DNA from: Phocoena phocoena
Taxonomy: Eukaryota > Chordata > Mammalia > Artiodactyla > Phocoenidae
Direction of reading: 5' to 3'
Length of the DNA stretch: 64,000 bases
Assembly: GCF_963924675.1 (NCBI RefSeq)
Contig: NC_089234.1
Location: 59,686,909 to 59,750,908 of the forward strand
Under the pieces are notes generated by a model. That model was not told the DNA's origin, searched no databases, and saw nothing but the letters and a program-made list of their open reading frames with translations. Below are positions 24,826 through 36,184 of the stretch, piece by piece (positions within the stretch are counted from its first letter, which is position 1; the number at the start of each line of letters is the position of its first letter). A program made the position numbers and the translations under genes.

Positions 24826-26343
24826 CATTTAAATTTGATTTGAATTTCACTTACAGCATTATTGCTTTCCATTTCTCTGCTGTACTGTATCTTTGTTGGC
24901 CAATTTCTTCTTCTAATTGTCTGTTTGTTTTTGTAAAATATCACATAGGTTTTTACTGGGAAATAAGGAGGCAGCATAACTACATGCTTTGCTGTCTGTG
25001 CATGAACTGAATAACAGATATGCAGTGACCAATCACTGATAAACTTTGAAAGAAGTGACATGACTGGTCATTGATCATGATATGTAGCTGTTATTTGTAT
25101 AGTAATTTGTGGACTGAAGAGCTAGTAGCAATGTTTGCACTTTATGCAGTTACTCACAGTTAATGATGTAACATGGTAACTGAAATGTCCACTGTGTTGT
25201 TGGGGGTCTGGTGTCCAGGGTTAGCTAAACCATGGTATCTGAGATTTGTGCCTTTTGAAACTGTGCAAAACAGGACTTCCCGAATTTAAATTTGCTTATA
25301 TTAAGTTATTTACTCCATGGTCATCTACAACTTCCTTGGTACTCGTTTGGTTATTAAAAAAACTATGATGTGTCTTTTTCTTTCCTAATTTGTATTTATT
25401 CTCACCTGCCTAACCTTCACAGGCTCTTTCAGGGTACTTGATATATTTCTAACTTAATAGTCTGATCCAACCCAACGAAGGCATCTACAACATATGAAGT
25501 AAAATATCCACAGTAATAACAATTTACATAGGACTTGGACTTTGCTGTAGGCAACACTTTTAATTATGCACTCATTTCATTTCATCAATTATGCTCTTTA
25601 AATTACATTCTCCTTTCATTTTCTTAGCATTTTGTCATATTGGGATGGAAGGGAGGGAGTTAAGGAAGGTATCATTATCCTTATTTTACAAATAAGAAAA
25701 CTGAGGTGTATCCAAAGTTACATATACTGCATTGTAACTAAGAAATCTGGAACTTGAGCTCAGACCAAATATTTCTCTTACTTTCTTTTGCTGCTTCATG
25801 CTGGGGCATTGTCACATCCAAATGAAGTTGTCATGGCCTTCCAACAGGAATAATTAAATTGGTTTTAACTTCCTCCCTTTTTTACCTAAGTAGAGAAAAA
25901 AAATATGTAGGAAACTGGATTTCATTAAAGTAGATTGGGAGTTTGCCAGCATTTTGGGCTTTGGAAAACATGAGTCTTGATTTAAATTCCCAAGAAAAGT
26001 GTTTAGTAAGAATTAATAATAAAAATATTGAAATTCTAATTCTAGAAATTTTTAATTCAAATTCAGGTTTTAGTTTCTTATATATTAAGGAAAAGCATGT
26101 CCCCTGAAACATTTGCTAAAGAAAAGCATATTAACTAAGGTTCTAAAATAGCATATAGTAGCTATCCTTAGTTTTTCATCCTTGGTTTTTTAGGAACTCT
26201 TTATTGATTTAAAAAATGCTTTGCTTCTCATTTATTTAGAAGTACCTAACCATGATATATAAGAGACCAAAATGGGACTCATAGGTTTTTTTGAATAGTA
26301 ATCTTGATAGTTCTTTCATTCATGTTTTGTTTCTCTCCTTCAG

Positions 26344-26397
26344 GTAGCTAATTATGGAGTTGGAGGACAGTATGAACCCCATTTTGATTTTGCACGG
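26344..26397 (+). CDS. P4HA1: P4HA1 exon with the iron-binding HxD motif (residues 400-417)
   Basis: A 54-bp exon, 18 codons, acceptor CTTCAG and donor GTAAGT. It reads VANYGVGGQYEPHFDFAR. The H-x-D here is H412 and D414 of the mature human alpha-1 numbering, two of the three Fe(II) ligands of the facial triad. Both are intact. Counting forward from H412 across the following exons reaches H483, K493 and residue 517 exactly, which confirms that no exon is missing or altered. Confidence 0.98.
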
Positions 26398-26494
26398 GTA
26401 AGTAAAAAAAAAAAAAAAGGCGAATGAAGGAGTTCCACTAAAGCTTAGGCATGACATGTTAATTCTGTTCTTTTAGTATTAAAAATTCATAGCT

Positions 26495-26774
26495 GGGCTT
26501 CCCTGGTCGCACGGGTTCGAGCCCTGGTCTGGGAGGGTCCCACATGCCACAGAGCAACTAGGCCCGTGAGCCACAACTACTGAGCCTGCGCGTCTGGAGC
26601 TTGTGCTCCGCAGCAAGAGAGGCTGCAATAGTGAGAGACCCGTGCACCGCGATGAAGAGTGGCCCCCGCTTGCCACAACTAGAGAAAGCACTCGCACAGA
26701 AACGAAGACCCAACACAGCAAAAATAAATTAATTAATTAATAAACTCCTACCCCCAACATCTTCTTGAAAAAAA
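26495..26774 (+). mobile_element. CHR-type SINE, long form, sense, with head deletion
   Basis: It begins 'gggcttccctggtcgcacgg', so about 40 bases between the head and the B-box ('...agtggttaagaatccgcctgcc...') are missing compared with other copies. The rest matches the long form and ends in an A-rich tail with (attaatta). A perfect 14-bp duplication AAAAATTCATAGCT lies at 26481-26494 and 26775-26788, so the deletion is internal to a normal insertion. Confidence 0.9.
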
Positions 26775-27339
26775 AAAAATTCATAGCTTATTTGGAATTT
26801 GTGGAAGCATGGTGGAACAGATATTCTGTAAAGCCTTTTAAAGCAGTAAAAAATACCTAGAGACAGGGTAAAAGAACTTAGCATACTTTTAAATGCATTG
26901 CTGAGCTTTGAAGAAAGTAAAGGAAATTCTCAAAGGCAAACTGAATAGAGAAAACCTAGAGACTAAAATTAGAGTGTTTAAAGGGAGCAAAAAAGCTAAG
27001 GCTGGAGGCATGTACCTCCAGGAATCTAGAGCTTTGGGGATTAATAGCTCTGTGAGAGGACCTGCTATAGTGTAGGCTACTGAACTGAGATACCTGCATA
27101 AAACCTAAATCTCCAAAAGGATTACACCTTCAGAGAAAGAAAGAATGGCCTAGAAACTCATCTGCTTTGAGTCAAGACCCTTCAAAAGAGTTTCCTCTCG
27201 CATCCTAGCTGGAGTATGATGTGTTATGGGGAGCTTTTTCTGGCAGTTTGAAAGCAGAGGCCTGCCAATAGATACAGATGCCCCCGGGATGTTAGATACT
27301 TCAGTTATCAGATACAGAATATAAAAAAACTATATAGGT

Positions 27340-29852
27340 CCAGTCTAGCCTCCTCTGGGAGCGGGCAGTTGGCGAGCCCACGCTAACCTGCGCAACTCTG
27401 TCCTGATCCCCGAGTTCTCACATGGTGCCCAGACAGATCGGATCGAAGCCATGGCCATTCTTTTCACTGTTGTTGCCAGGGGAACCACTATCCTCGCCAG
27501 ACATGCTTGGTGTGGAGGCAACTTCCTGGAGGTGACAGAGCAGATTCTGGCTAAGATACCTTCTGAAAATAACAAGCTAACGTACTTACATGGCAATTAT
27601 TTGTTTCATTACATCTGCCAAGACAGGATTGTATATCTTTGTATCACTGATGATGATTTTGAGCGTTCCTGAGCCTTTAATTTTCTAAATGAGATAAAAA
27701 AGAGGTTCCAGACTACGTACAGTTCAAGAGCACAAACAGTGCTTCCATATGCCATGAATAGTGAGTTCTCAAGTGTCTAGGCTGCACAGCTGAAGCATCA
27801 CTCCGAGAATAAGGGCCTAGATAAAGTGATGGAGACTCAAGCCCAAGTGGATGAACTTAAAGGAATCATGGTCAGAAACATACATCTGGTGGCTCAGCAA
27901 GGCAAAAGATTGGAATTATTGATAGATAAAACAGAAAATCTCGTGGATTCGTCTGTCACCTTCGAAACAACCAACAGAAATCTTGCCCGAGCCATGTGTG
28001 TGAAGAATCTCAAGCTCACCATCATCATTATCATCTTATCAGTCATATTCATCTATATTATTGTGTCACCTCTCTGTGGTAGATTTACATGGCCAAGCTG
28101 TGTGAAGAAATAAAGTTATCATTAACCAAGGATACGAGAGAACAGGGAGTTAAAAGCAATCCGTTTGATTCAGGCCTTTTAATACTGACAGATGGTGTCT
28201 ACCAGTCTTTTCAACCCTCTTCTTTCTCTCTTTTGTTTTAATATTGTTCTGTGCCTCCAGATTTATCTTTGTCCTATCAACCAGTTTATTCCAGTGCACT
28301 TCAGACTGAACCATTTATTGCAGCAGTAGCCTTAAAAAGGCATTTTGTTTCTTTGGTTTGTTAACTAGTGTCATCTACTTATAGATACATTTTTGTTTAT
28401 AATTGCACAAAGCTATCACAGCTAGAAACCACCTGTCTTATGAGCTGTCTACTGAAATTATGGATGACCTTTGTGCACACAAAAGTTCAAGAGACAGATA
28501 GTATTGCTAACATCTCGTCTTAATGTCCTTTGATTTTGAAGGGTATTAAGTGCTTGGAAACAATATACATGGAGAATTGTAGTTATTTTGGGAATTGTAA
28601 TTAATTGTTGGTGTTTCTAGGAGCCCAAGCAGGTAAAGCATTAAACATTTTATCTCAGTGAGATGGGGAACGTTTTGCTAGCCTCTTAGAAGCAAACAGA
28701 ATTATCCTTGTCTGCCTATTATTAACTTTTAGGAAGAAAGTTTTGATCATTCACAAACCTCGCAGAGCTTGATATCCTCTGTTTCCCCATTGCAGTTGAT
28801 TTAAGAAGACAGTGGTTTAAATATTGTCGAAGGTTGTGGTTTTTTTACATATTCCTTTTTCTTTGGTAGATATTTAGGGCAATTGTATAGATAATAGAAT
28901 GGGTAGTGGACGGAATGGGGAGGCACATTTCTCTGGCTCACCAAAGAAAAAGAAGAGAACCACAGTGGAAAAGCCCAAACTGAATATAGTCAGCAGTCAA
29001 CTCCAGGATTTGGGTTTGACTGGTGTTGAATAATAGTTTGAGCATCCTTTGCGGTTTAGTAAGTTCTTTAATCTGCCTAGTTTTGAAGAATTCTTTTGTG
29101 AAACTTGAGAGTAGACAGTATGATGCATGAAAGAATGCAAGACATTTTAGCTAACATCCATGTAACTGCAGCGTGAAAAGACTGGAGTGTAATCATACTG
29201 CTTTGGCTACTCTGGCATCTGTTAGCTAGTGTGTACTTTTAGTGTGTATCTGAAAGGACAACATTTGCTGCCCTAGATCTAATTGCACTTATTTATCAAT
29301 AAATGCCAGTAAATGGACATTATATTACATTTGACTATTTTCCCAATGAAAGAACAAATTGGTCTGTAAAACCTAGTCACCTGTTTAGCCTACTCATGTG
29401 CCTTGAATATTTATATGTGTCACATAATCTGGCACCTGCAACCTGTTCTTCCATCTGTACCATTCAATTCATGCTGATTCATTTATTTGACATATATTTT
29501 CAACCCCCTGGAACTCTTTTCCTGGTGATCATGTATAGTGCAAATGTTTTTTCAGTCCTCTTTATCAACACTAATGCCTTTTAATTACATCAGCATTTCC
29601 TGTTGGAAAACACATTTGTTCCATGAAAACATTTGGCATTCCTTAATAATAATTTCCAAATGTCTTTAATTCCAAGACTTAAAGCTTATTTCCCTTGCTT
29701 ACACACACGTGAATAAAAATGATGTGCATGTTTTAGGGATAAATTACTTAACCATCTCTTGATCTATTTATGTATAAGAATGCTTTTTAAAGCACATACC
29801 TTGTTTAAATTATGCACAAACTGAAGGCATTAATAAAATTTAAGAGTAATAG
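27340..29852 (+). pseudogene. VAMP7: Processed pseudogene of VAMP7 (SYBL1), near full length
   Basis: VAMP7 is the longin-domain R-SNARE of late endosomes and lysosomes. The copy has no introns. The frame from ATG 27451 to TAA 28111-28113 is 221 codons, the family's 220-residue length, with no frameshift. It reads the longin domain (MAILFTVVARGTTILARHAW...), the SNARE motif (VDELKGIMVRNI..LVAQ..LELLIDKTENLVDSS), a C-terminal membrane anchor (LTIIIIILSVIFIYIIVSPL) and the PSCVKK-type end. Two nonsense codons break it: TGA at codon 74 (27670-27672, at a former arginine) and TAG at codon 110 (27778-27780). 5' UTR-like sequence starts near 27340. A long 3' UTR runs to AATAAA at 29832-29837 and a short A-run near 29852. 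Clear target duplications were not found. Confidence 0.96.
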
Positions 29853-30540
29853 AAAAAAATAACTAATACTTTAAAAATAAAAGAGGATAAAATTACTGAA
29901 TTCTCAAAATGATTTGACATATTTGAAAAATAAACAGAAGCTTTAGGTCGAAAAAATTGTTGAAATTTAAAATTTAGTGTATAAGTTAAACAGATTAGAG
30001 ACTGCTGCAGTGAATTGGGCAATAAATCTGAAGAAATTACAGGAATACATTTTGAAAGACAGGAAGATAAACATGAAATAGATGCAGAGGCTGGAGAATA
30101 AATAATATTAAAGCAGTTTGTTAAAAAGTTGTTCTCGCCCAAGTACTTACTCTTGCTTAAGATCAGTAAATATTTAACCTTTTAAATTAAAAAGTTAAGT
30201 AATTTTAACATATCAAGCTGTAAATAGTCATTACCAAATCTTAATTTAAGCTTTATCATAATTACATGAATTCTAAGGAATGTGCCAAGTATTCTAATAA
30301 ACTTCTTGATCTATTACCATTTTTTAATAAGAGTATATTCTTTGGAAAGAAAACAGTCTGTATTGTATTACATTCCTTGACTGGTTTAATCCCAGAATCC
30401 TAGACTCTTTCTCTGGGCAGGCTAGCAAAGAATATATTTTTAGTCCCTTTTCCATCTGTTTTCAGTTATTGAAAAATGTCTGAGGATCTTGGATGATGTG
30501 AAAGACTACAGTTTAAGTCCTCACATTAATGTAACCAAAT

Positions 30541-31135
30541 TTTTTTTCGTAGCTTTTTATTTTGAAATAATTATAGATTCCTAGGAAGTTTCCCCCCAAA
30601 TATACAGGGAGATCCCATGCACCCTTCACTCAGCCGCCTTCAGTGTTAACATCTTGCATAACTGTAGTACACTATCAAAACCAGGAAATTGGTGTTGGCA
30701 CAAGCAACAGAGCTTATTCATATTTCACCAGTTACGCTCGCACTCATGTCTGTCTGTCTATACAGTTTTATTACATGTGTAGCTTTATGTAACTACCACC
30801 ACAATAAAGATACATAACCTCACCATCACTGTAAGACTCCCTTGCGGTACTGCTCTGTAGCTACATATACCCTTCTGCCTCCCATCCATAACTGCTGGTA
30901 ACCGCTAATCTGTTCTTCACTAAAATTATTTTGCAAGTGTTATGTAAATGTTACATACGGCATGTATCCTTTTAAGATTGTCTCTTTTCACTCAGCGTAA
31001 TTCCCTTGAGGTTCATCCATGTTTTTGCAGAACATATCAACAGGGTGTTCCTTTTTTTTGCTGCATAGTATTCTGTGGTATAGGTATACGACAGTTTTAG
31101 TCATTCATCCTTTGAAGGACATTAACGGACAATTT
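30541..31135 (-). mobile_element. Old L1 3' end, antisense
   Basis: Antisense L1M 3' UTR: 'cgtagctttttattttgaaa', 'caaatatacagggagatccc', 'ggaaattggtgttggcacaa', and the ORF2 tail side 'gttcatccatgtttttgcag', 'tgctgcatagtattctgtgg'. Diverged, no intact frame. Confidence 0.83.
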
Positions 31136-31731
31136 GACGATATGACAAATTGATGTGTATAAATTTCTGTGTGAAAAATACATGATTTTCATTTTTCTGG
31201 GAAAATGCCAAGAGACTATACTGTATTTTAATTTAGCTTTAAATAGCCAGACGTGAATTCTCTAGCCAGATTAAAGTGCTGACAGCCCAAAAGACAGTCA
31301 AGAATAGTAGCAGTGACATTTGAATGGATCATGAGTTCAAAGTAAATCTCAAGGTAAATTTTTTTTTACCCACAGAGAATTGACTTAATGAATGTAGCTG
31401 AGAGACTCTCATGTCTTGCTTTTTTGGAAGCTAAAACTATAGGTGTCAACTTTTAAAATAATCTGTGGATAGTAGATACTGGTTCTCATTATATAGGCTA
31501 ACAAATCTGTTTTTTCCCCCCGAATGGTCTTATCAAAAGTATTCGGTGTACTGGTTGAATCAACAACCAACAAATATCTGAACGCCTCTTGTATATATAG
31601 TGCACTGGACATTATAAAGGAACCTTTAGGGGCTGTTTTTAGCATACTATTCAGCATATTAATGATGTTAGTTGCCATTGGAGAATTTGCATTACTGAAT
31701 TTTATACCACTGAGTTGTGTTTTATTCACAG

Positions 31732-31797
31732 AAAGATGAGCCAGATGCTTTCAAAGAGCTGGGGACAGGAAATAGAATTGCTACATGGCTGTTTTAT
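31732..31797 (+). CDS. P4HA1: P4HA1 coding exon (mature residues 418-439)
   Basis: A 66-bp exon, 22 codons, acceptor ATTCACAG and donor GTAAGT. It reads KDEPDAFKELGTGNRIATWL and ends FY. This is a strand of the double-stranded beta-helix core just after the HxD motif. The sequence is as expected for mammalian P4HA1. Confidence 0.97.
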
Positions 31798-32129
31798 GTA
31801 AGTTATAGCTAAAATTTTTAAGTTGGGATTTGATCACATGACTCATTTATTTTGATGTGTTCACATGTTTGTTCTGTTTAGCTCTTGATTAACATCCTAG
31901 CTTAACGTTTTTTTACAACTGAGTAAAGAATTTTTTCTTTGCATTTATAACTTTTTCAGATTGTACTTATTACAACCTGAAGAAGAAAGTTAAAATTACA
32001 CCTAGTTCCAGTATTTGAAGGCAATGTGATATTTTGGAGTATGGACTGTCATCTATAGTCATCTATAATGTGTATATAAGCAACTCTATGTATTTGTAGG
32101 AATTTATGTGTATATATACACATTATCTT

Positions 32130-32395
32130 AATAAACTTTTATTTTGAATTTATTGATAAATATATCAGAAAAGTGTACAAATCATAAGTATATAACTTGA
32201 TAAATTTTCACAAAGTGAACACTAGCATAATCAGCACCCAGATCAAGAAGAAATAGTACATTAGAGCACGCTAGAAGCCCTTTCCTCAAGGGTAACCATT
32301 CTCCCATTGTTCATTAGTTTCAAAACAGTATGATCTTCATTTTTTTAAATTGTTTGTCTATATATTCATACATAAAGCTTTGATCATAATATTTG
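32130..32395 (-). mobile_element. Old L1-like 3' fragment, antisense
   Basis: Sequences such as 'aaacttttattttgaattta', 'aagtgtacaaatcataagta' and 'tcagcacccagatcaagaag' resemble the antisense 3' UTR of old L1M elements. Strongly diverged. Confidence 0.55.
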
Positions 32396-32670
32396 CCCCA
32401 GTTATCTATTGCTGCATAACAAATCACCCCAAAACTGAATGGTTTAAAGTAACAGTTTGATTCTTATCTTTCATGGTTGTGAGGTTGATTGGGCTTCATT
32501 TATGGTTCTTGCTCTGGATCTCTCATGCATTTGCAATCAGATGATGGCTGGCACTGGGGTCACCTTAAAGGCTGAGGTTGAGGCTGGTTGTTGGCCAGAA
32601 TACCAGCATGTGGACTGGGCTTCCTCATAGCATGAGGCTGAATTCTAAGAGCAAGTATCCCCCAAAAGGC
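32396..32670. repeat. Ancient mammalian repeat, family uncertain
   Basis: The motif 'ttatctattgctgcataaca' followed by 'aatcaccccaaaactgaatg' is typical of a widespread old mammalian repeat. I do not recall the family name with enough certainty to give it. No coding potential. Confidence 0.5.
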
Positions 32671-32690
32671 AGTACATAACTTTTTTTTCC

Positions 32691-32978
32691 TTTTGGCTGT
32701 GTTGGGTCTTCGTTGCTGCACGCGGGCTTTCTCTAGTTGCGGTGAGTGGGAGCTATTCTTCATTGCAGTGTGCAGGCTTCTCATTGCGGTAGCTTCTCGT
32801 TGCAGAGCACAGGCTCTAGGTGCACAGGCCTCAGTAGTTGTGGCTTGTGGCTCTAGAGCACAGGCTCAGTAGTTGTGGCACACAGGTCGCTGCAACTAGG
32901 GAAGGCCCACACGCAGCAACAAAGCCCCATTGCAGCCAAAAATAAATACATAAAGTAAATAAATTTAAAAAAAAAAAG
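32691..32978. mobile_element. Fold-back CHR-type SINE (inverted 3' ends)
   Basis: From 32691 to about 32887 the sequence is antisense SINE starting at its tail ('ttttggctgtgttgggtctt'). From 32888 it switches to sense, repeating the last ~55 bases of the same SINE ('gctgcaactagggaaggccc' to 'ttgcagccaaaaa') plus an A-rich tail. The two ends are inverted repeats with a loop of about 145 bases. It is either a fold-back product of one insertion or the fusion of two opposed SINEs. Confidence 0.75.
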
Positions 32979-33679
32979 CAAAGAAATACAAGAAAATTGA
33001 TGCTATATTATTTGGTCCAATATCCATAAATGTTAGATTATTTGTGACTATCAGACTATATATTAGATAATTATATCCCCTTTTAGTTATATATAGCATT
33101 TTTATTAGATTAGTATTCATTTTTTTCATTATTTGAATGCTTTTCTCAGATGGGCCACATAGCACAACTTTTAAATTCCTCTGAAGTTAATTTTTTCATT
33201 GCTTAAGAGCTATTAGCTCTTTGATATCGATTATATATTTATCATGGTAAAATATACTTCTTTATATCACTGAATGCCTTTAGAGTTAAACTGTGCTTGA
33301 TACTAAGATCAAACTCTTCTTTGGTACAGCATTTGCCTATAAATCACTTGTTTTAGATGTGACTCTTGAATATAGCATATAGTTGGATTTTGCTTTGTGA
33401 TACATTAGTCTGACTCTACATTCTACTTATGTTGTTTTTGAAAAAAATCTTCACTATATGATCTGTGTTTCCTTTGCCTCATTTTATGCATGTGCTTCTT
33501 CAGTTAATTTGGAAGGTTTGTGTTTTTATTCTAATTCACCATTAAGAATTTAACTTTATAAATCTTTTCATCTTCTAATTTTTAGTTAATATGTGTTGAT
33601 ACCCTACCATGAGAAATGACAAAACTGGTTTTAGTTTATTACTTTTCTCTTGGTGTTTAGTTCTATTTTGTTTGAAGTC

Positions 33680-33785
33680 ACTTATTTAAATATTTATTGA
33701 ATACCTACTGTTTTGAGGCTATTCTCAGCAATAAACAAAACAGATGAGAATTCCTGCCCCCATGGAGATGATATTCTAGTGCTAT
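33680..33785 (-). mobile_element. LINE2 3' fragment
   Basis: 'aaatatttattgaataccta' with 'aacaaaacagatgagaattc' and 'catggagatgatattctagt' is an antisense L2 3' end. It is diverged, and the terminal TGAA repeats are lost. Confidence 0.6.
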
Positions 33786-34105
33786 AGAATACATATTTAC
33801 ACCCCATGTTACTTGATTTGTCAGTTTTAAATCATCTCTTTTTACCTCTGGCTATAAAAGAAATAGCTATCCCAAAGTATATCCCAGTCTCCCTTGCTGA
33901 CTTCCATCTTTCCTCTGCTTTTATATATCTATGTAAACCTAAATAGCATCTTGTTTTTTAAAAACTGACTAGCATGCACAAACCCATTTATGTAAGTAGA
34001 AGTCCAGATATTCTCATTCTAGTATTTAGTATCAAATCTACCTCACAGTGGCATGTTTAACTTTATTCTACCAGCACTTTCGATAATACTCTCATCTCTT
34101 ATTAG

Positions 34106-34174
34106 ATGAGTGATGTGTCAGCAGGAGGAGCCACTGTTTTTCCTGAAGTAGGAGCTAGTGTTTGGCCCAAAAAG
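34106..34174 (+). CDS. P4HA1: P4HA1 coding exon (mature residues 440-462)
   Basis: A 69-bp exon, 23 codons, acceptor TTATTAG and donor GTAAGC. It reads MSDVSAGGATVFPEVGASVW and ends PKK. The GGATVFP block is highly conserved in prolyl 4-hydroxylases and lies in the jelly-roll core. Intact. Confidence 0.98.
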
Positions 34175-34665
34175 GTAAGCTTAGCTTGTTATTTTAATTT
34201 GGGAGGGGGGGGTCCTCTGTATTTTTTTCCCTGAGGAATATATGCACCTATATTTCATAGTCTAAGTAGTAAATAACATTTTTAAAGGTAGTATACTTAA
34301 GGACTACATTATGTCTAGGGAAGATTTTAGATATTGTACAATTTACCGTGAGTACCTAGAGGTATGAACAACCAGGGATTAGTATTTAGAAGTTTTCATT
34401 TCTAAAATGGGTTCCGTATGATACTTGCTATTGTAAGATGTGTTAGCTTTGGCAAATACACTTTTTTGTTAAGTAATGCTGATATTAATGCTTTCATGTG
34501 ATCACCAAAATTTTGTACATTATATGATACTTTCAGAACCATATTAGAGGAAGATATAGTGCTGCCATAGAGAATTATTTCCATAGAACAGAGGAAAATT
34601 TAGTTACTATAAAAAGCAATAACCTGATACTTTATTTGGGGATAATTTCATATTGTTTTCCACAG
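34175..34665 (+). other. P4HA1: Short P4HA1 intron, no recognised repeat
   Basis: A 491-bp intron with donor GTAAGC and acceptor TTTCCACAG. It has a G-run soon after the donor (near 34200-34211). No gene or repeat is recognised. Confidence 0.85.
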
Positions 34666-34762
34666 GGAACTGCTGTTTTCTGGTATAATCTGTTTGCCAG
34701 TGGAGAAGGAGATTATAGTACACGGCATGCAGCCTGTCCAGTGCTGGTTGGAAACAAATGGG
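34666..34762 (+). CDS. P4HA1: P4HA1 exon with H483 and K493 (residues 463-495)
   Basis: A 97-bp exon, acceptor CCACAG and donor GTAAAT, ending with one base of the next codon. It reads GTAVFWYNLFASGEGDYSTR, then HAACPVLVGNKW. H483 (in TRHAACP) is the third iron ligand and K493 binds the C5 carboxylate of 2-oxoglutarate; both are present. C486 is present and in the known protein pairs with C511 in the last exon. If the intron were read through, the frame would stay open for another 29 codons. Confidence 0.98.
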
Positions 34763-35149
34763 GTAAATATTTCCTATATTCTCTGAATAGAATTTGTGAT
34801 TTTTGTCTCTTATTTAAAAATTATTATAATTTACATCTTAAAAGAAAGTGAAAAAAAACTCCTGACAGATTTGCCTAATATGACTTTAACACTGAAAGGG
34901 ATTCAACCAAGCAAGTTTCTTATCTTAATATAAATTTGCTTTCAACAGATCAGATTTTTTATGACATTTTTAACACTATTTCCACTCATTATTTAAGAAA
35001 TGTTAATTGACTCAAAGTTGAATCTTCCTCTCATGGGGTTCACAGTTGTCTCTTGTAGTAGTTACTAATACAAAGATATAAACAGAAGATAGTAACTACT
35101 TACATTTAGGGAGGCTTCTTCGAAGTTTAATTAATTTTTATATTTAGTC

Positions 35150-35491
35150 TTGAAGATAGAGCAGTAGTTTTCCAGGCATGTTAGGGACCACGGCCAGGAA
35201 TCATATGAAGCTAGAGAGGTACTCTCAGGTTTGTGCAAGTATAGGACTGGCCACACTAAAAAAAAAAAAAAAGAAATAGAAATGGGTGAACTTATTTTTA
35301 TATAGATTTATTTAACCGCATGTATCTATTTCCGTATGTGTCACTTGGCCACATTCCACACTTGAAGTGCTTAGTAGCTACATGTGTCTAGAGGCTACCG
35401 TATTGGACATAGCAAGATTAAGGAGTGATACCTGATCATCAGGACTTAAAAGAACTCCCCTGATGATAACTAATGTTTGAGAACCACTGGA
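35150..35491. mobile_element. MER5A-like element interrupted by a MER3-like element
   Basis: The right end 'aatgtttgagaaccactgg' (up to 35491) is the terminal inverted repeat of MER5A-type hAT elements, and 'gagcagtagttttccaggc' near 35159 could be the other end. Between them 35250-35415 resembles MER3 ('acttgaagtgcttagtagct', 'ctaccgtattggacatagca'). Both are old non-autonomous hAT transposons. Boundaries are approximate. Confidence 0.6.
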
Positions 35492-35493
35492 CT

Positions 35494-35720
35494 AGAATGA
35501 AGAGAGGCTAGTGGAGGAGAGATGAGTTTAGAAGGCTGTTTTCTGTTGTCTAAATGGGTGATGAAAGCCTGGACTAAGGCAGCAGCAAAAGGTTTGGAGA
35601 GCAAAGAATAGATTGAAGAGATCATAGAAGTAAAATCAACAGGGTTTGATGAATAAAAGATTGGATACACGGGTTAAGAAAGGTAACAAAGTAGTTAAGA
35701 ATTAATGAGTGCTAGTTTAA
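35494..35720 (+). repeat. Probable ancient repeat, similar to the one at 16738
   Basis: Purine-rich sequence with 'atgaaagcctggactaaggc' and 'aaaatcaacagggtttgatg'. It appears to be a further part of the same old repeat type as 16738-17460. Family not identified. Confidence 0.4.
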
Positions 35721-36184
35721 ATATCTTATACATGTTGATGCCATTGATTGGGTTCTATGATATACGAGGAGAAGAAAGAAATTAATTCCTTTGGGGGTAT
35801 ATTAAAAAACAGTATCTTGGAACAAAGGAAACTTGATGAGCACATGATACGAGAGATTAATCATAGAGTTGTGTTCATTTTTAAAATGTCTTTGTATTAG
35901 AAGTGGTATTCTGCAAACAGGTAAAACAGTGTTTTGTTCTGTCTATACCTACATCTCAAGTCTTACATTGAACATTAGAAACTTTAGGAAATACACATGC
36001 ACAGATTCTCAAATGTACATACATATATATAAATTCTTTTTTATTTCCAGCATTTAGTGAAGTTCTTAAAAAGACAGCCTAAGTAGCATCTGCCTTTGTC
36101 TGGTTTTGGTCTTGAACTTTTTTAGCCCATGTAGAAACTTCATTATAGTCCTAGCTCCTAGGCGTTAGTTAAATACTAGTTAGA

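Larger units (their letters stand above)
19883..25283. mobile_element. Possible ancient DNA transposon dissected by two L1s
   Basis: The left end (19883, 'tacaggcagtactcaatttg') and the right end (ending 25283, reverse complement 'tcgggaagtcctgttttgca') look like degenerate inverted termini, 14 of 23 bases matching by my alignment. Between them lie 19883-20138, 21770-22184 and 24826-25283, about 1.1 kb in total, with two L1 insertions removed. The termini suggest a Tc/mariner-like element. The family and both ends are uncertain. Confidence 0.4.
19821..26343 (+). other. P4HA1: P4HA1 intron (6.5 kb) filled by nested transposons
   Basis: The donor is GTAGGT and the acceptor is CTTCAG. Most of the intron is one old DNA transposon split by two antisense L1 insertions, described separately. 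The stretch 25284-26343 holds no feature I recognise; it is AT-rich unique sequence. Confidence 0.8.
26398..31731 (+). other. P4HA1: P4HA1 intron (5.3 kb) with VAMP7 retrocopy
   Basis: The donor is GTAAGT and the acceptor is TTCACAG. The contents are a SINE (26495), the VAMP7 processed pseudogene (27340-29852) and an antisense L1 (30541). The stretches 26800-27330, 29860-30540 and 31140-31731 contain no recognised feature. Confidence 0.85.
31798..34105 (+). other. P4HA1: P4HA1 intron (2.3 kb)
   Basis: The donor is GTAAGT and the acceptor is TCTTATTAG. It contains an L1-like fragment (32130), another old repeat (32396), a fold-back SINE (32691) and an L2 piece (33680). The stretch 32980-33660 holds nothing I recognise. 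Confidence 0.8.

Noticed and set aside
27451..27672. A functional short longin-domain protein from the VAMP7 copy
   Set aside because: The frame stops at codon 74 within the longin domain, and the copy has no promoter of its own that I can see, so a retrocopy remnant is the simpler reading.
34666..34851. Open frame continuing from a P4HA1 exon into the intron, as an alternative C-terminus
   Set aside because: The GT donor at 34763 is good and the next exon restores the conserved C-terminus. Read-through would drop C511 and has no supporting poly(A) signal nearby.
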